The notes under the pieces are model-generated. The model saw only the letters and a program-made list of their open reading frames with translations. It had not been told where the DNA came from and made no database searches. The translations under genes were made by a program, and so were the position numbers. A stretch of DNA of 64,000 nt from Solibacillus faecavium (GTDB taxonomy: Bacteria > Bacillota > Bacilli > Bacillales_A > Planococcaceae). The DNA lies in NCBI RefSeq assembly GCF_014836905.1, contig NZ_JACSPZ010000006.1, positions 1-64,000 on the forward strand, written 5' to 3'. This document shows, piece after piece, positions 52,564-61,412 of the stretch (its first letter is position 1; every line of letters starts with the position of its first letter).

Positions 52564-53843
52564 CCGTAATAGCAAATTTATTCATCTATATTTCTATTTT
52601 TTTGATTTGGACTATGCTGTTTTACCATGCCTTCCTAATGTTAGGGGGGTATTTCCACTCACTAAAATATAAAGACTTTAAGAGGAGATTTAACATTCCA
52701 CTGGAAGAATATCCAAAGGTAAGTATTCTTATACCTGCTCATAATGAAGAGATAGTCATTGAAGATACGATCCAATCAATGATTAGGCTCGATTATCCAA
52801 AAGAAAAACTCGAAGTGTTTATTATTAACGATAATTCGAGTGACCAAACTGGTGCCATTATTGACAGGTATGCAAAGGAATATTCTTATATCCACGCCGT
52901 CCATACGAAGCCTCCGCATGCAGGAAAAGGGAAATCAGGCGCATTAAATCAAGGGCTCAAACATTCTAGTGGAGAAATTATCGTTGTATATGATGCCGAC
53001 AATACTCCTGAACCAGCGGCTATACGTAATTTGGCGTTGGGATTATTGAAAGATAAAGAAGCAGGGGCTATGGTAGGTAAATTTCGTGTAGTAAATGCAA
53101 ATAAAAATTTATTAACACGACTAATAAACATCGAAACTTTAACGTTTCAATGGCTAGCTCAAGCTGGACGCTGGTTTTGGTTCAGAATGACAACGATTCC
53201 TGGAACGAACTTTGCGATCCGTAGGTCCATTTTGGAGGAGCTTGGAGGGTGGGATGAAAAAGCTTTATCGGAAGATACGGAATTAAGCATCAGGGTCTAT
53301 AATCTGGGTTTTTATATCCGTTTTTTCCCAGAAGCTGTTACTTGGGAACAGGAACCAGAAAATATTCGCGTATGGTGGCGCCAAAGAACAAGATGGGCCA
53401 GAGGAAACATATATGTTATTTTAAAATATCTATTCCAAATTCATAAATTAAAAAATAAAAAAATAGTTATCGATATAGCATATTTCTTATTTACGTATTT
53501 TCTGTTTTTCGGTGGGGCTATGATTTCTCACATTATATTTGTCGTTAATTTGGTACATGATTTGAAGTTATCAATTGGAATTGTTTCCTATGCATTACTG
53601 ATTATCGGATTTCTTCTTTTTGTGACGGAAGTTTGTTTGGCTTTAAGTATGGAGAAGAAACAGCTTACCACCAAAAACTTTCTTATTGTGTTATTAATGT
53701 ATTTTACTTATTCGCAATTATGGATCCTTTTAGTAGTGCAGGCCGTTTTCCTCGAAGCAAAGAGGGTGTTATTAAAACAAGAAGTCAAATGGTATAAAAC
53801 ACAGCGTTTTATACAACCTGAACAAAAAAGGGATTCAGTGTAA
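52560..53843 (+). CDS. Processive GT2 glycosyltransferase (PgaC/IcaA-like)
   Basis: This 427-residue protein has an N-terminal helix, a GT2 domain with DNSSD (91-95), DADN (145-148), the catalytic ED (238-239) and QRTRW (275-279), then three or four C-terminal helices. These are the marks of processive synthases that extrude polymers such as poly-N-acetylglucosamine. GTG start overlapping the upstream TGA (GTGA). Confidence 0.88.
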   Translation: MTVIANLFIYISIFLIWTMLFYHAFLMLGGYFHSLKYKDFKRRFNIPLEEYPKVSILIPAHNEEIVIEDTIQSMIRLDYPKEKLEVFIINDNSSDQTGAIIDRYAKEYSYIHAVHTKPPHAGKGKSGALNQGLKHSSGEIIVVYDADNTPEPAAIRNLALGLLKDKEAGAMVGKFRVVNANKNLLTRLINIETLTFQWLAQAGRWFWFRMTTIPGTNFAIRRSILEELGGWDEKALSEDTELSIRVYNLGFYIRFFPEAVTWEQEPENIRVWWRQRTRWARGNIYVILKYLFQIHKLKNKKIVIDIAYFLFTYFLFFGGAMISHIIFVVNLVHDLKLSIGIVSYALLIIGFLLFVTEVCLALSMEKKQLTTKNFLIVLLMYFTYSQLWILLVVQAVFLEAKRVLLKQEVKWYKTQRFIQPEQKRDSV

Positions 53844-54127
53844 TTACGAAATGGAGAGCTAAAAGAGTAATTTATATCATTTCCCCTAACTATCCTCTAA
53901 ATAAATAGGTTACCTCTAGTATTTTATACATCATTATTCTACAGTAATATTCATATTGGAATTTGGCGATTATAATTTACACATTAGTGTTACAGATAGA
54001 ATTAAGTTAATTGAAATCCGCACTTTTATTTATTGGTTAGTATCGTATCATTAATAAGTGAATTTTTCTTATGTCAGTAATTTTTAGCCAACATGCCTTT
54101 AAATTGATAAATGATAAGTAGAGATAA

Positions 54128-54170
54128 ACACCGCTATTTTGCAATAAATGCAAAATAGCGGTTTTGGTTT
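54128..54170. terminator. Bidirectional terminator between GT2 and ABC-2 genes
   Basis: ACCGCTATTTTGCA pairs perfectly with TGCAAAATAGCGGT, followed by TTTGGTTTTTA on the plus strand. In the rest of the 327-base gap I note only one GGCGATTA (53965-53972) like the array motif. Confidence 0.85.
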
Positions 54171-55310
54171 TTATTTCTGCGCTTTTACCGGTTTGAAAAT
54201 AGATAGAATGAAAATTAACAAACCTGTAATCCCAATTCCTAAAATAGTATTGAAGGAAGCACCTGTGTAAAAGCCGCTGCCGAAGTAGAAGATTTCGCGC
54301 AATCCTTCAGAAGCAAAGCGAATCGGTACCCAAGGGCGAATGAAGTTTACAAAGAAGCTTGGAAGCATTTCCTGAGGTGTCATTAGTACACCCATACCTA
54401 GAAGCATGACTACCATGAATAATGTAATAGCAGGTTTCCCGATCCATGCAGTAATTGCAGATACTAATAAGAAGAAACAGAATGCTGCAAATGATACAAA
54501 GAAAGCAACTAGGAAGTAGCCAGGCATATTAATACCAGCGATGTAAGCCAATGTGGCTACAGTAAACCCTGAGAAGAGGGCAATAATAACACCGAATAAT
54601 ACTTGTTCACCCATTAATCGTACTACTTGTTTACGAGTTAAATTATCTCTTTTCAAAATGATGGATGTGGATAAAAATAATACGAAACCACCAATTAGCG
54701 CCCCTACCCATGCAGGTACTGCCAATAAAGTTGGTGCACTGCCATTAGCTGTAGCGGCAGTAATGGGATTAAATATTTGTTCTTTCGCTACTATAGGATG
54801 CACTAGCACAGCGGCTTTGTCAGCATCAATTTGCTGATCGCCCATTTGTGCTATAAAGTTTGTAGAATATTGTCCGCTTAATTGGACAATTAAACCGTTT
54901 AATGCTGTTTTAGCGACGTTGGCACCTGTCATGTTAAAGCCTTGGTTAAGATAAATTTCTAATGTCGCTGCACTGTTATTAGCTAGTGCATTTTGCACGT
55001 CATCGTTATAGCCTTCAGGAATAACTAATGCTGCATAATATTGTTTTTCATTAAATAATGCTTCAATATCCTCCAGTTTTTCATCTGTAAAAGCAAGCAT
55101 TGGTTCTGCGCCATCAACACCTTGACTCATTTGCGCTACAGCTGCTTTCACAGACTCTACATGTTCACCTTCATCATTTACAATTAGTGCAACCGGCAGA
55201 TTTTTTACTTGTGGATCTCCTTGTGCGAATAAGTTTACCGAAAATAGAGCAATTATTAATATAACGGCAATGGGAGCGGCCCAGGCTAATTTTTCTTTAA
55301 ATAATTTCAA
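54171..55310 (-). CDS. YhgE/Pip-like ABC-2 type membrane protein
   Basis: This protein of about 379 residues has one N-terminal helix, a large extracytoplasmic domain (about 40-195, with YYAALVIPEGYNDDVQNAL) and five or six C-terminal helices. That is the DUF3533/YhgE/ABC-2 half-permease layout. I prefer the TTG at 55310, preceded by AAAGGAAG, over the ATG at 55340 that lacks a ribosome site. It is divergent from a TetR gene, which probably controls it. Confidence 0.78.
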   Translation of the reverse strand: MKLFKEKLAWAAPIAVILIIALFSVNLFAQGDPQVKNLPVALIVNDEGEHVESVKAAVAQMSQGVDGAEPMLAFTDEKLEDIEALFNEKQYYAALVIPEGYNDDVQNALANNSAATLEIYLNQGFNMTGANVAKTALNGLIVQLSGQYSTNFIAQMGDQQIDADKAAVLVHPIVAKEQIFNPITAATANGSAPTLLAVPAWVGALIGGFVLFLSTSIILKRDNLTRKQVVRLMGEQVLFGVIIALFSGFTVATLAYIAGINMPGYFLVAFFVSFAAFCFFLLVSAITAWIGKPAITLFMVVMLLGMGVLMTPQEMLPSFFVNFIRPWVPIRFASEGLREIFYFGSGFYTGASFNTILGIGITGLLIFILSIFKPVKAQK

Positions 55311-55393
55311 TGGAAATCTTCCTTTCTCAATTTTGAACATGTTGTTTAGTGGTACCTGTTTATTTTATAATCGAGAAAAGTGCAAAGCAATCA

Positions 55394-55421
55394 ACAAAAT
55401 GAACAGATTGTTCAATTTTGT
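55394..55421. promoter_or_regulatory. Candidate TetR operator
   Basis: ACAAAATGAAC-AGATT-GTTCAATTTTGT is an inverted repeat with one base offset, between the divergent TetR and ABC-2 genes. Confidence 0.5.
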
Positions 55422-55437
55422 ATGGAGGGGTGTTTTT

Positions 55438-56037
55438 TTGAGTATCTATAAAGAAAAAAATCGAAAAACAAAAGAGCTTATTCAAACGTCATTTATAAAA
55501 ATTTTAGAGAATAAAACTTTTGAATCTATTACCGTAGGCGATATTGCAAAACAAGCACAAATTAATCGCGGAACATTTTATTTACACTTTATAGATAAAT
55601 TTGATTTATTGGATCAAATAGAACAGCAGTTATTTGCGGATCTAGGTAATCGTATTGATGAATTGCAATCGAACTATTCATCTACACATACGTTTGAAAA
55701 AGAGCAGGAGCAATTAGCGGCTACTTTATTCAGTGCTATTAAAATACAATCCCCTTTACTTAAAATTTTTCTAAGTGATCATGGTAGAGCGGGTTTTCAC
55801 CTTCGATTCAGGGCGGCATTTTCAGAAAAGGTACGTCTCAATTTAGAGAAAAACGAAAGTTTCAAAGCTACGTTAGAGGTCCCAATGGAATATTTTTTAT
55901 CGTTTATCACATCTGCCTTTTTAGGATTAATCGAACAATGGGTTCAAAATGATTTAGATAAAACACCTCAAGAAATGACGACATTATATATTAATATTAT
56001 TTCCTTTATTCAACAGACAAATACTAAAAAAGTGTGA
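55438..56037 (+). CDS. TetR-family transcriptional regulator
   Basis: This 199-residue protein has an N-terminal helix-turn-helix (about 10-58; FESITVGDIAKQAQINRGTFYLHFIDKFDLLDQI) and a TetR C-terminal domain. I start at the TTG at 55438 directly after GGAGGGGTG; the open frame runs further upstream but overlaps the divergent gene and the operator. Confidence 0.88.
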   Translation: MSIYKEKNRKTKELIQTSFIKILENKTFESITVGDIAKQAQINRGTFYLHFIDKFDLLDQIEQQLFADLGNRIDELQSNYSSTHTFEKEQEQLAATLFSAIKIQSPLLKIFLSDHGRAGFHLRFRAAFSEKVRLNLEKNESFKATLEVPMEYFLSFITSAFLGLIEQWVQNDLDKTPQEMTTLYINIISFIQQTNTKKV

Positions 56038-56163
56038 CATTGACTAAAAAACAATCAGGTAAAGAATTCTAAACCAACTACACTTATTTTAAGTATAAAA
56101 TTAGATTTAATTTTGTTATAATTTTACAAATAATAGAGAGAGGGGTGGATTTTTATACTATTT

Positions 56164-56505
56164 ATGTTAATTGTAAAAGCTTCAAGTAATTCGGAAAAAG
56201 GGAATCTTCCGAGCTCAGAGCTTATGGAAGCGATGGACAAGTACAACGAGGAATTAGTGCAAGCGGGTGTAAGAGTAATGGCGAAAGGACTTCATCCGAG
56301 TTCAAATGGTCTGCGCATTTCATTTCCCGTTCCAGGGGAAATGCCGGTTGTTATGGAAGGTCCTTTTACTGAAACGAATGAACTGGTTGCTGGGTTTATA
56401 TTGATTGAGGTGAAGTCGAAGGAAGAAGCGATCGAGTGGGCAATGCGGATGCCCGACCCGCAAGGACATGGAGAAGGGCAGATTGAATTGCGTCAAGTAT
56501 TTTAG
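56164..56505 (+). CDS. YCII-related (DGPF) domain protein
   Basis: This 113-residue protein matches the DGPF/YCII family: MLIVKASSNSEKG, GPFTETNELVAGFILIEVKSKEEAIEWAMRMP. Function unknown; often linked to stress. The strong GAGAGGGGTGG lies 15 bases before this ATG, and family members usually have three more residues, so initiation at the ATA at 56155 is possible. Confidence 0.78.
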   Translation: MLIVKASSNSEKGNLPSSELMEAMDKYNEELVQAGVRVMAKGLHPSSNGLRISFPVPGEMPVVMEGPFTETNELVAGFILIEVKSKEEAIEWAMRMPDPQGHGEGQIELRQVF

Positions 56506-56545
56506 GAGAAAGGGGAAGTTTTGGTTTCAAGGTATAACCAAATAT

Positions 56546-57001
56546 TTAGCTCGAAAAGTTACTAAAAGTTCCCCAATACTCCTGTTTATATAGTGGTGGA
56601 TAAGAGGATATAAAGTTTACCATTATTACTGCATAATCCAACACTGGGTATATGCCGAATAAAAATCGATCCCCATAACGGATTGCTGTCAATGCAAGCG
56701 GTAATTCCCGCCTGAAAATGCCGTTTCGGCGTATTGCTGCTTCTACATCATGCTCTTTTTGATCTATATAAATATATACATTGTAGATTAGGGAATTACC
56801 ATTCATTATCCACTGTCCTAATACTTCATCTCTCAACTCCTTATTAACTTTGTCCCAGGCAAACTGTGTCCCAATGGTCAAAAATAATTGTCCCGTAAAA
56901 TCGGAGTGCGTTAATGTGTGATGCCTTGGAATAATTGGCTCTTGAGCTGTTACACCATTTCTATATTCAACAGTAAGCCTTTCAGGTTCAAATTTACTCA
57001 T
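56546..57001 (-). CDS. Staygreen-family protein
   Basis: This 151-residue protein begins MSKFEPERLTVEYRNG, then IIPRHHTLTHSDFTGQLFLTIG, the pattern of bacterial staygreen-domain proteins found in Bacillales. In plants the domain acts as a magnesium-dechelatase; the bacterial role is unknown. The ATG at 57001 is preceded by GGGAG; the longer frame lacks support. Confidence 0.78.
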   Translation of the reverse strand: MSKFEPERLTVEYRNGVTAQEPIIPRHHTLTHSDFTGQLFLTIGTQFAWDKVNKELRDEVLGQWIMNGNSLIYNVYIYIDQKEHDVEAAIRRNGIFRRELPLALTAIRYGDRFLFGIYPVLDYAVIMVNFISSYPPLYKQEYWGTFSNFSS

Positions 57002-57217
57002 GTCACTACTCCCATCATCTTTTTTTATCAATATGCGACCTAATTGTTTATGGTGACGAAGCACTGCACTTTAAGTAAGAGGGGATAACAAAAGCACTTA
57101 CATAATATTGCCCCTCGGGATACGTTATTGTAAAAAAATAAAGTATTAATGTCTAAGTTACAAAAAATCACGAACATATATTAGATTAGAGTTCGTAATA
57201 GTAGGGAGGTGAATAAT

Positions 57218-57541
57218 GTGGTATTTTTTAGACAGGACCCTAGAATGGGATATCCACCACCAGCTGGCCAACAATTCGGCCCTCCTCAAATGGGTAGACA
57301 ACGTATGGGTTACCCTGGACCAAATGAATTTGCAAGACCTAGGGATTCCTTTTACTCTCCGTATCCAATTGATCCAAGGCAAGGCCAGCAACAGTTTAAT
57401 CCTAATTCCCAGGCACCTGGCTCACGATTTGGAGGGCTAACAGATAATTTAAATACAATGATGGGTCACGTTGGAACTATTACAAATGGAGTAAATACGA
57501 TGAGGCAGGTTGGTGCAATGCTTAACCTTTTCAGATTTTAA
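57218..57541 (+). CDS. YppG/VrrA-like Pro-Gly-Gln-rich protein
   Basis: This 107-residue protein has a low-complexity N-terminal half (PRMGYPPPAGQQFGPPQMGRQ, YPIDPRQGQQQFNPNS) and a hydrophobic C-terminal helix. It resembles spore-associated YppG-like proteins of Bacillus. GTG start at 57218 after GGGAGGTG; an overlapping ATG frame at 57216 is less like any family. Confidence 0.65.
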   Translation: MVFFRQDPRMGYPPPAGQQFGPPQMGRQRMGYPGPNEFARPRDSFYSPYPIDPRQGQQQFNPNSQAPGSRFGGLTDNLNTMMGHVGTITNGVNTMRQVGAMLNLFRF

Positions 57542-57556
57542 ATAAATCCAATTTAG

Positions 57557-57592
57557 CATATCAATAGATCCTTATTGATACGCTTTTTTTAA
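57557..57592 (+). terminator. Terminator after the YppG-like gene
   Basis: GCATATCAATA and TATTGATACGC (one mismatch) with a T tail. Confidence 0.7.
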
Positions 57593-57596
57593 TATG

Positions 57597-57628
57597 TAAA
57601 AAAACCCAAAAGATAAGCTCTTTTGAGT
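57597..57628 (-). terminator. Terminator of the SDR gene
   Basis: On the minus strand ACTCAAAAG pairs with CTTTTGGGT (one G-U), followed by TTTTTT. Confidence 0.7.
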
Positions 57629-57649
57629 TTCGGTTTCCTTTAGTTAAAG

Positions 57650-58420
57650 TTAAATATTGTATAAAGCACCGTCTATTGTAAATGAAGAAGAACTTACATA
57701 AGAAGCCTCATCGGAAAGCAAAAAGACAATGACATTTGCTACCTCTTCTGGCTCACCGTAGCGCTTCATCGGTACGGCATCATTGTATGCAGCTTGAGCG
57801 GCCTCCGCTGCGCCTGGGGCAACATTTGCTTCGATTTTACGCATCATTTGTGTATTGATGACACCCGGATTCACGGTATTTACACGAACATTGAATGCCG
57901 CTGCCTCTAGAGCCGCCACCTTATTAAGCCCCATTACGGCATGTTTAGAGGAATTGTATAGTGCCATACTTGGGGAACCAATTAAGCCTGCTACAGATGA
58001 TGTATTTACTATAGAACCGTATTTTTGCCCTTTCATTACGGGCAATACATATTTTAAACCGAAAAGAACACCCTTTACATTAATGCTATAAACGAAATCA
58101 AACTCTTTTTCTGTAATATCCTCAAGAGGCTTTGCTGGACCCTCTACACCTGCATTATTTACAAAACCATCGATGCGTCCAAATTTCGAAATAGTTTGGT
58201 CCACATAGTTCTTCACATCGTCCTCTTTGGATACATCGGCTTTTACGATTAAGCTGTTATCTACAGTAAGAGAAAGTTCTGTTTGAACTGCTTTGATTGC
58301 ATCTTCATTTAAATCAACTAACACAACTTTTGCCTGTAGCCCAATTAATTTTCTTACAACCTCTTTCCCGATACCGCCTGCTGCCCCTGTTACGATCACT
58401 ACTTTATTATCCAAACTCAT
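57650..58420 (-). CDS. Short-chain dehydrogenase/reductase
   Basis: This 256-residue classical SDR has TGAAGGIG (cofactor), NNAG, the catalytic serine in NTSSVAG, YNSSKH (YxxxK) and PGVI. It ends with a typical C-terminal SSSFTIDGALYNI. I start at the ATG at 58420 after AAGGAGATGG, 13 codons inside the longer frame. Substrate unknown. Confidence 0.9.
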   Translation of the reverse strand: MSLDNKVVIVTGAAGGIGKEVVRKLIGLQAKVVLVDLNEDAIKAVQTELSLTVDNSLIVKADVSKEDDVKNYVDQTISKFGRIDGFVNNAGVEGPAKPLEDITEKEFDFVYSINVKGVLFGLKYVLPVMKGQKYGSIVNTSSVAGLIGSPSMALYNSSKHAVMGLNKVAALEAAAFNVRVNTVNPGVINTQMMRKIEANVAPGAAEAAQAAYNDAVPMKRYGEPEEVANVIVFLLSDEASYVSSSSFTIDGALYNI

Positions 58421-58526
58421 TTTCCATCTCCTTAATTTGAAGTAAAAATAGCCTGCCAAATAGTTTAACCGCTTTTACAAAATGTAGACCTTAAAAATTT
58501 AGGTGCAATATTTATAAATGTAATTA

Positions 58527-58591
58527 TTGACAGTTAAATTCAAAGTGTGGTAAATTTATCTCGAAATAAAGATATTTTAATTAGAGATAAA
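58527..58591 (+). promoter_or_regulatory. Promoter and inverted repeat of the nitroreductase gene
   Basis: TTGACA (58527-58532), 18 bases, TAAATT (58551-58556). Directly downstream, TTTATCTC (58555-58562) and GAGATAAA (58584-58591) form perfect 8-bp arms 21 bases apart, a candidate repressor site over the leader. Confidence 0.5.
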
Positions 58592-58615
58592 ATATCACGG
58601 GAAGAGGTAAAAAAT

Positions 58616-59248
58616 ATGAACTTTGAAGAATTAGTAAAATCTCGCCACTCCGCAATGAATTTTCTTGAAAATGAACAGATGACTGAAGAAGACTTTAGAA
58701 AAATATTTGAACTTACTAAAACAGCACCGAGTGCGTATAATTTACAATTTACAAATTACTTAGTCATTACGGATAAGGAGAAGAAAGAGAAGGTTAGGGA
58801 GCTAAGCTACAACCAATATAAAATTCATACAGCAAGCGGCGTTGTCATTGTAATGGGCAATAAAAATAGTATTGAAAGACCGGATGTTGAGAAAATTTAT
58901 AGCCCATTAAAAATGCTGAAAATGATGGATGAAGTGGACTATGAAACAACAATTAGTACCATCAAAAACTATAGTGATGGTTTAAAGGGGAAACAAGGTG
59001 CACTGGATTTGGAATTGTCATTAAATGCGGGTCTTCACGCCATGTTATTTATGCTAAGCGCAAAACATTATGGCTTTGATACATGTCCAATGCATGTACA
59101 TAATGTGGAGGAATTAAGGAAAGTATTCAATATTCCAAATCATTTGGAGCCGATCATGATGATTACGATTGGAAAAAGTGTAGATAAAGTACGCGCCCGC
59201 GGATATCGTAAACCTGTTGGAGAATTTGTGAATTTTAACGGTTACTAA
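58616..59248 (+). CDS. Nitroreductase-family protein
   Basis: This 210-residue FMN-dependent nitroreductase-fold protein has VKSRHSAMNFLENEQMTEEDF, KTAPSAYNLQFTNYLVI and a C-terminal GKSVDKVRARGYRKPVGEFV. Members reduce quinones or nitro compounds with NAD(P)H, often in stress. The ATG at 58616 has AGAGGT upstream; the longer frame from 58547 overlaps the promoter. Confidence 0.88.
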   Translation: MNFEELVKSRHSAMNFLENEQMTEEDFRKIFELTKTAPSAYNLQFTNYLVITDKEKKEKVRELSYNQYKIHTASGVVIVMGNKNSIERPDVEKIYSPLKMLKMMDEVDYETTISTIKNYSDGLKGKQGALDLELSLNAGLHAMLFMLSAKHYGFDTCPMHVHNVEELRKVFNIPNHLEPIMMITIGKSVDKVRARGYRKPVGEFVNFNGY

Positions 59249-59294
59249 ATAAGAATGTGTTAAAAGCCGAATTGACTTTTAACACATTCTTATT
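59248..59294 (+). terminator. Terminator of the nitroreductase gene
   Basis: A perfect 19-bp stem AATAAGAATGTGTTAAAAG with its complement, with a TTTTA tail. Confidence 0.88.
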
Positions 59295-59511
59295 TTATTA
59301 AAAAGGATAGGGATAATGCTAGGAAATGTTTTTTCCTCTAGGTATTGGGTACTTTTATATAAATATCAATTTATAGGTAAATGGAAGAGGTGGGCTTTAG
59401 TATGAAAGTTCTGAATGTGGATATTGTGTGAATATTCTCTATTTATTTCTTAACTATATTGGTATATTTAAATAAATTTTATTCGGGAAACTACAAGAGA
59501 GGTGAAAACAG

Positions 59512-59982
59512 GTGAAAATTTCTAGCATTGTCCAAGGATCCAACCTCGCATTAGAAGATAGAAAACGATCACTACAGCGCAAAGAGGCAAGTGAAATTTA
59601 TAAGAAGCATGCAAAATATACAGATACAAGTAAAAATCCACTGCTTGAAGCACTTGAACATTTACTTTCTGGTAAAACGGAAAAAGAATTGCACGACACG
59701 GATGTAGCAGCACGCACAAGTTCGCACCTACCAGTCGGGGAAAGCAAAAATCAACCTAAGGAATTCAATCCTTTGGAGAACGAAGATGTATCTTTTGTTA
59801 TGCCTAAGAAATTCCAAAAGGATTTGGCACGTAATCGAGACGAGCAAACGTTAAATGACCTGGATAAGCTGTTATTTCAGCGTTCATTCAATACCGCTAC
59901 ACAAAAGTATAATTCGCATATTGCGATGGTAAATAACGGTTATCGTTCAATAGATGAACCGATTTTCTCCCAAATTGCATAA
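59512..59982 (+). CDS. Hypothetical protein
   Basis: This 156-residue, soluble, charged protein starts MKISSIVQGSNLALEDRKR and is rich in Lys, Glu and Asn with a predicted helical centre. GTG start after GAGAGGTG. I do not recognise it. No signal peptide or membrane segment. Confidence 0.6.
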   Translation: MKISSIVQGSNLALEDRKRSLQRKEASEIYKKHAKYTDTSKNPLLEALEHLLSGKTEKELHDTDVAARTSSHLPVGESKNQPKEFNPLENEDVSFVMPKKFQKDLARNRDEQTLNDLDKLLFQRSFNTATQKYNSHIAMVNNGYRSIDEPIFSQIA

Positions 59983-59985
59983 CAA

Positions 59986-60025
59986 CAAGCTCTCTTTAGT
60001 GGAACTACTAGAGGGGGTTTTTATT
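59986..60025 (+). terminator. Probable terminator after the hypothetical gene
   Basis: CTCTTTAGT pairs imperfectly with ACTACTAGAG and is followed by GGGTTTTTATTTTT. Confidence 0.45.
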
Positions 60026-60233
60026 TTTAATTTGTGAAAGCCCCTTAATAGTGCATTCAATGATATACTATTTTCAAAGTTTGCTTCTTTTTTATTATGT
60101 TTAAATGCTCTCATAAAAAGAAGTTAAGCCGCCTAAAAATAAATAACTGCTGACCGGGCAGCATCAGGCGATTTTAAAGCCGGATCCAGACGCAATTATG
60201 CCGAGATGTATAAGATAAAAAGGAGTGTTTTCG

Positions 60234-60722
60234 TTGGCGAAGAAACAGGCCAAAACAAATGCAATTCGTTTAATTGAGCAGCAAAAAATTGCACACGAGA
60301 TTTTTGAATATACAACAGAAAATGGGGGAGCGGTTGATGGCATCACTGTGGCAAGTAAAATTGGTCAGCCTGTGGAAATGGTATATAAAACATTAATTGC
60401 CACTGCCGGTAAGGGGAAATACTTCGTTTTCGTCATCCCAGTCGACGCTGAACTCAATTTAAAAGCAGCTGCAAAAGTAGTAGGGGAAAAGAAAGTTGAA
60501 ATGATTCCAGTGAAAGAGTTGCTTGGCTTAACAGGATATGTGCGCGGAGGCTGTTCGCCAATTGGTATGAAAAAGCCGTTTCCAACATTTATCGACCAAG
60601 CCGCTGCAGCACTTGATTATATCATTGTGAGTGCAGGCAAAATAGGGATGCAAATTAAGCTTGCACCGACAGATTTAGTAAAGGCAACAAACGGTCATTA
60701 TGCAGTGATTGCCGTGAAATAG
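60234..60722 (+). CDS. ybaK: Cys-tRNA(Pro)/Cys-tRNA(Cys) deacylase YbaK-like
   Basis: This 162-residue protein matches Yba[60 protein letters not shown] and [12 protein letters not shown]. It hydrolyses Cys mischarged on tRNA-Pro. The TTG at 60234 is the best start, as AAAAGGAG ends nine bases before it; the GTG at 60225 abuts the ribosome site. Confidence 0.92.
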   Translation: MAKKQAKTNAIRLIEQQKIAHEIFEYTTENGGAVDGITVASKIGQPVEMVYKTLIATAGKGKYFVFVIPVDAELNLKAAAKVVGEKKVEMIPVKELLGLTGYVRGGCSPIGMKKPFPTFIDQAAAALDYIIVSAGKIGMQIKLAPTDLVKATNGHYAVIAVK

Positions 60723-60736
60723 AAAGAAGGATTGTT

Positions 60737-61354
60737 GTGTCGAAGAAATTTAAATGGCAATGGGGAAGTTTTTTTATAGGGCAAATTATTATGGCTCTGG
60801 GTATAACGATGACGATTAAAGGTAATGTGATCGGGACAGGTCCATGGGATGTTTTTCATATAGGCATGTATAAGCAGGTTGGACTAACGATTGGTTCGTG
60901 GTCTATTTTGACAGGGCTTTTTATTATTATCGCGACATCTCTTTATTTAAAGCGGATTCCGAAGCGGGCGACAATTTTAAATATGCTGTTGATTGGTTCG
61001 TTTATTGATTTTTTCAACTGGCTATTACCTGTGGCAAATATATTTTTGTTTGAGTTCGCCTATTTTACGGCAGGATTTTTTATCATGAGTATTGGTTGTG
61101 CACTTTATATTGCACCAAATTTAGGTGAAGGGCCTCGTGATACGATTATGATGATCATTGCGAGTAAAGGCTATTCTGTCAAAACAGGACGTATGATTAT
61201 GGAAGTATTTGCAACAAGTGCAGGCTGGTTACTTGGTGGACCTGTTGGTGTAGGGACGGTTATTTTAGCGCTCGGCACCGGCTATGTCATTCAGCCATCG
61301 CTCTTTTTCTTTAGAAGAAAGCTTGAGGAAATAATAGGAGAGCCACTTACATAA
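60737..61354 (+). CDS. YczE/YyaS-like membrane protein
   Basis: This 205-residue protein has five hydrophobic segments with GNVIGTGPWDVFHIGMYKQVGLTIGSWSILTG and APNLGEGPRDTIMMII, as in YczE-type proteins of bacilli. Function unknown; a homologue is needed for surfactin-type synthesis in some strains. GTG start with AAGGATT upstream, 14 bases after ybaK, so an operon is likely. Confidence 0.8.
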   Translation: MSKKFKWQWGSFFIGQIIMALGITMTIKGNVIGTGPWDVFHIGMYKQVGLTIGSWSILTGLFIIIATSLYLKRIPKRATILNMLLIGSFIDFFNWLLPVANIFLFEFAYFTAGFFIMSIGCALYIAPNLGEGPRDTIMMIIASKGYSVKTGRMIMEVFATSAGWLLGGPVGVGTVILALGTGYVIQPSLFFFRRKLEEIIGEPLT

Positions 61355-61412
61355 AAAAATTTCCCTATATGCTAAAATAAAGTGGAGATAGAAATCGAAA
61401 GGATGAACGCGC

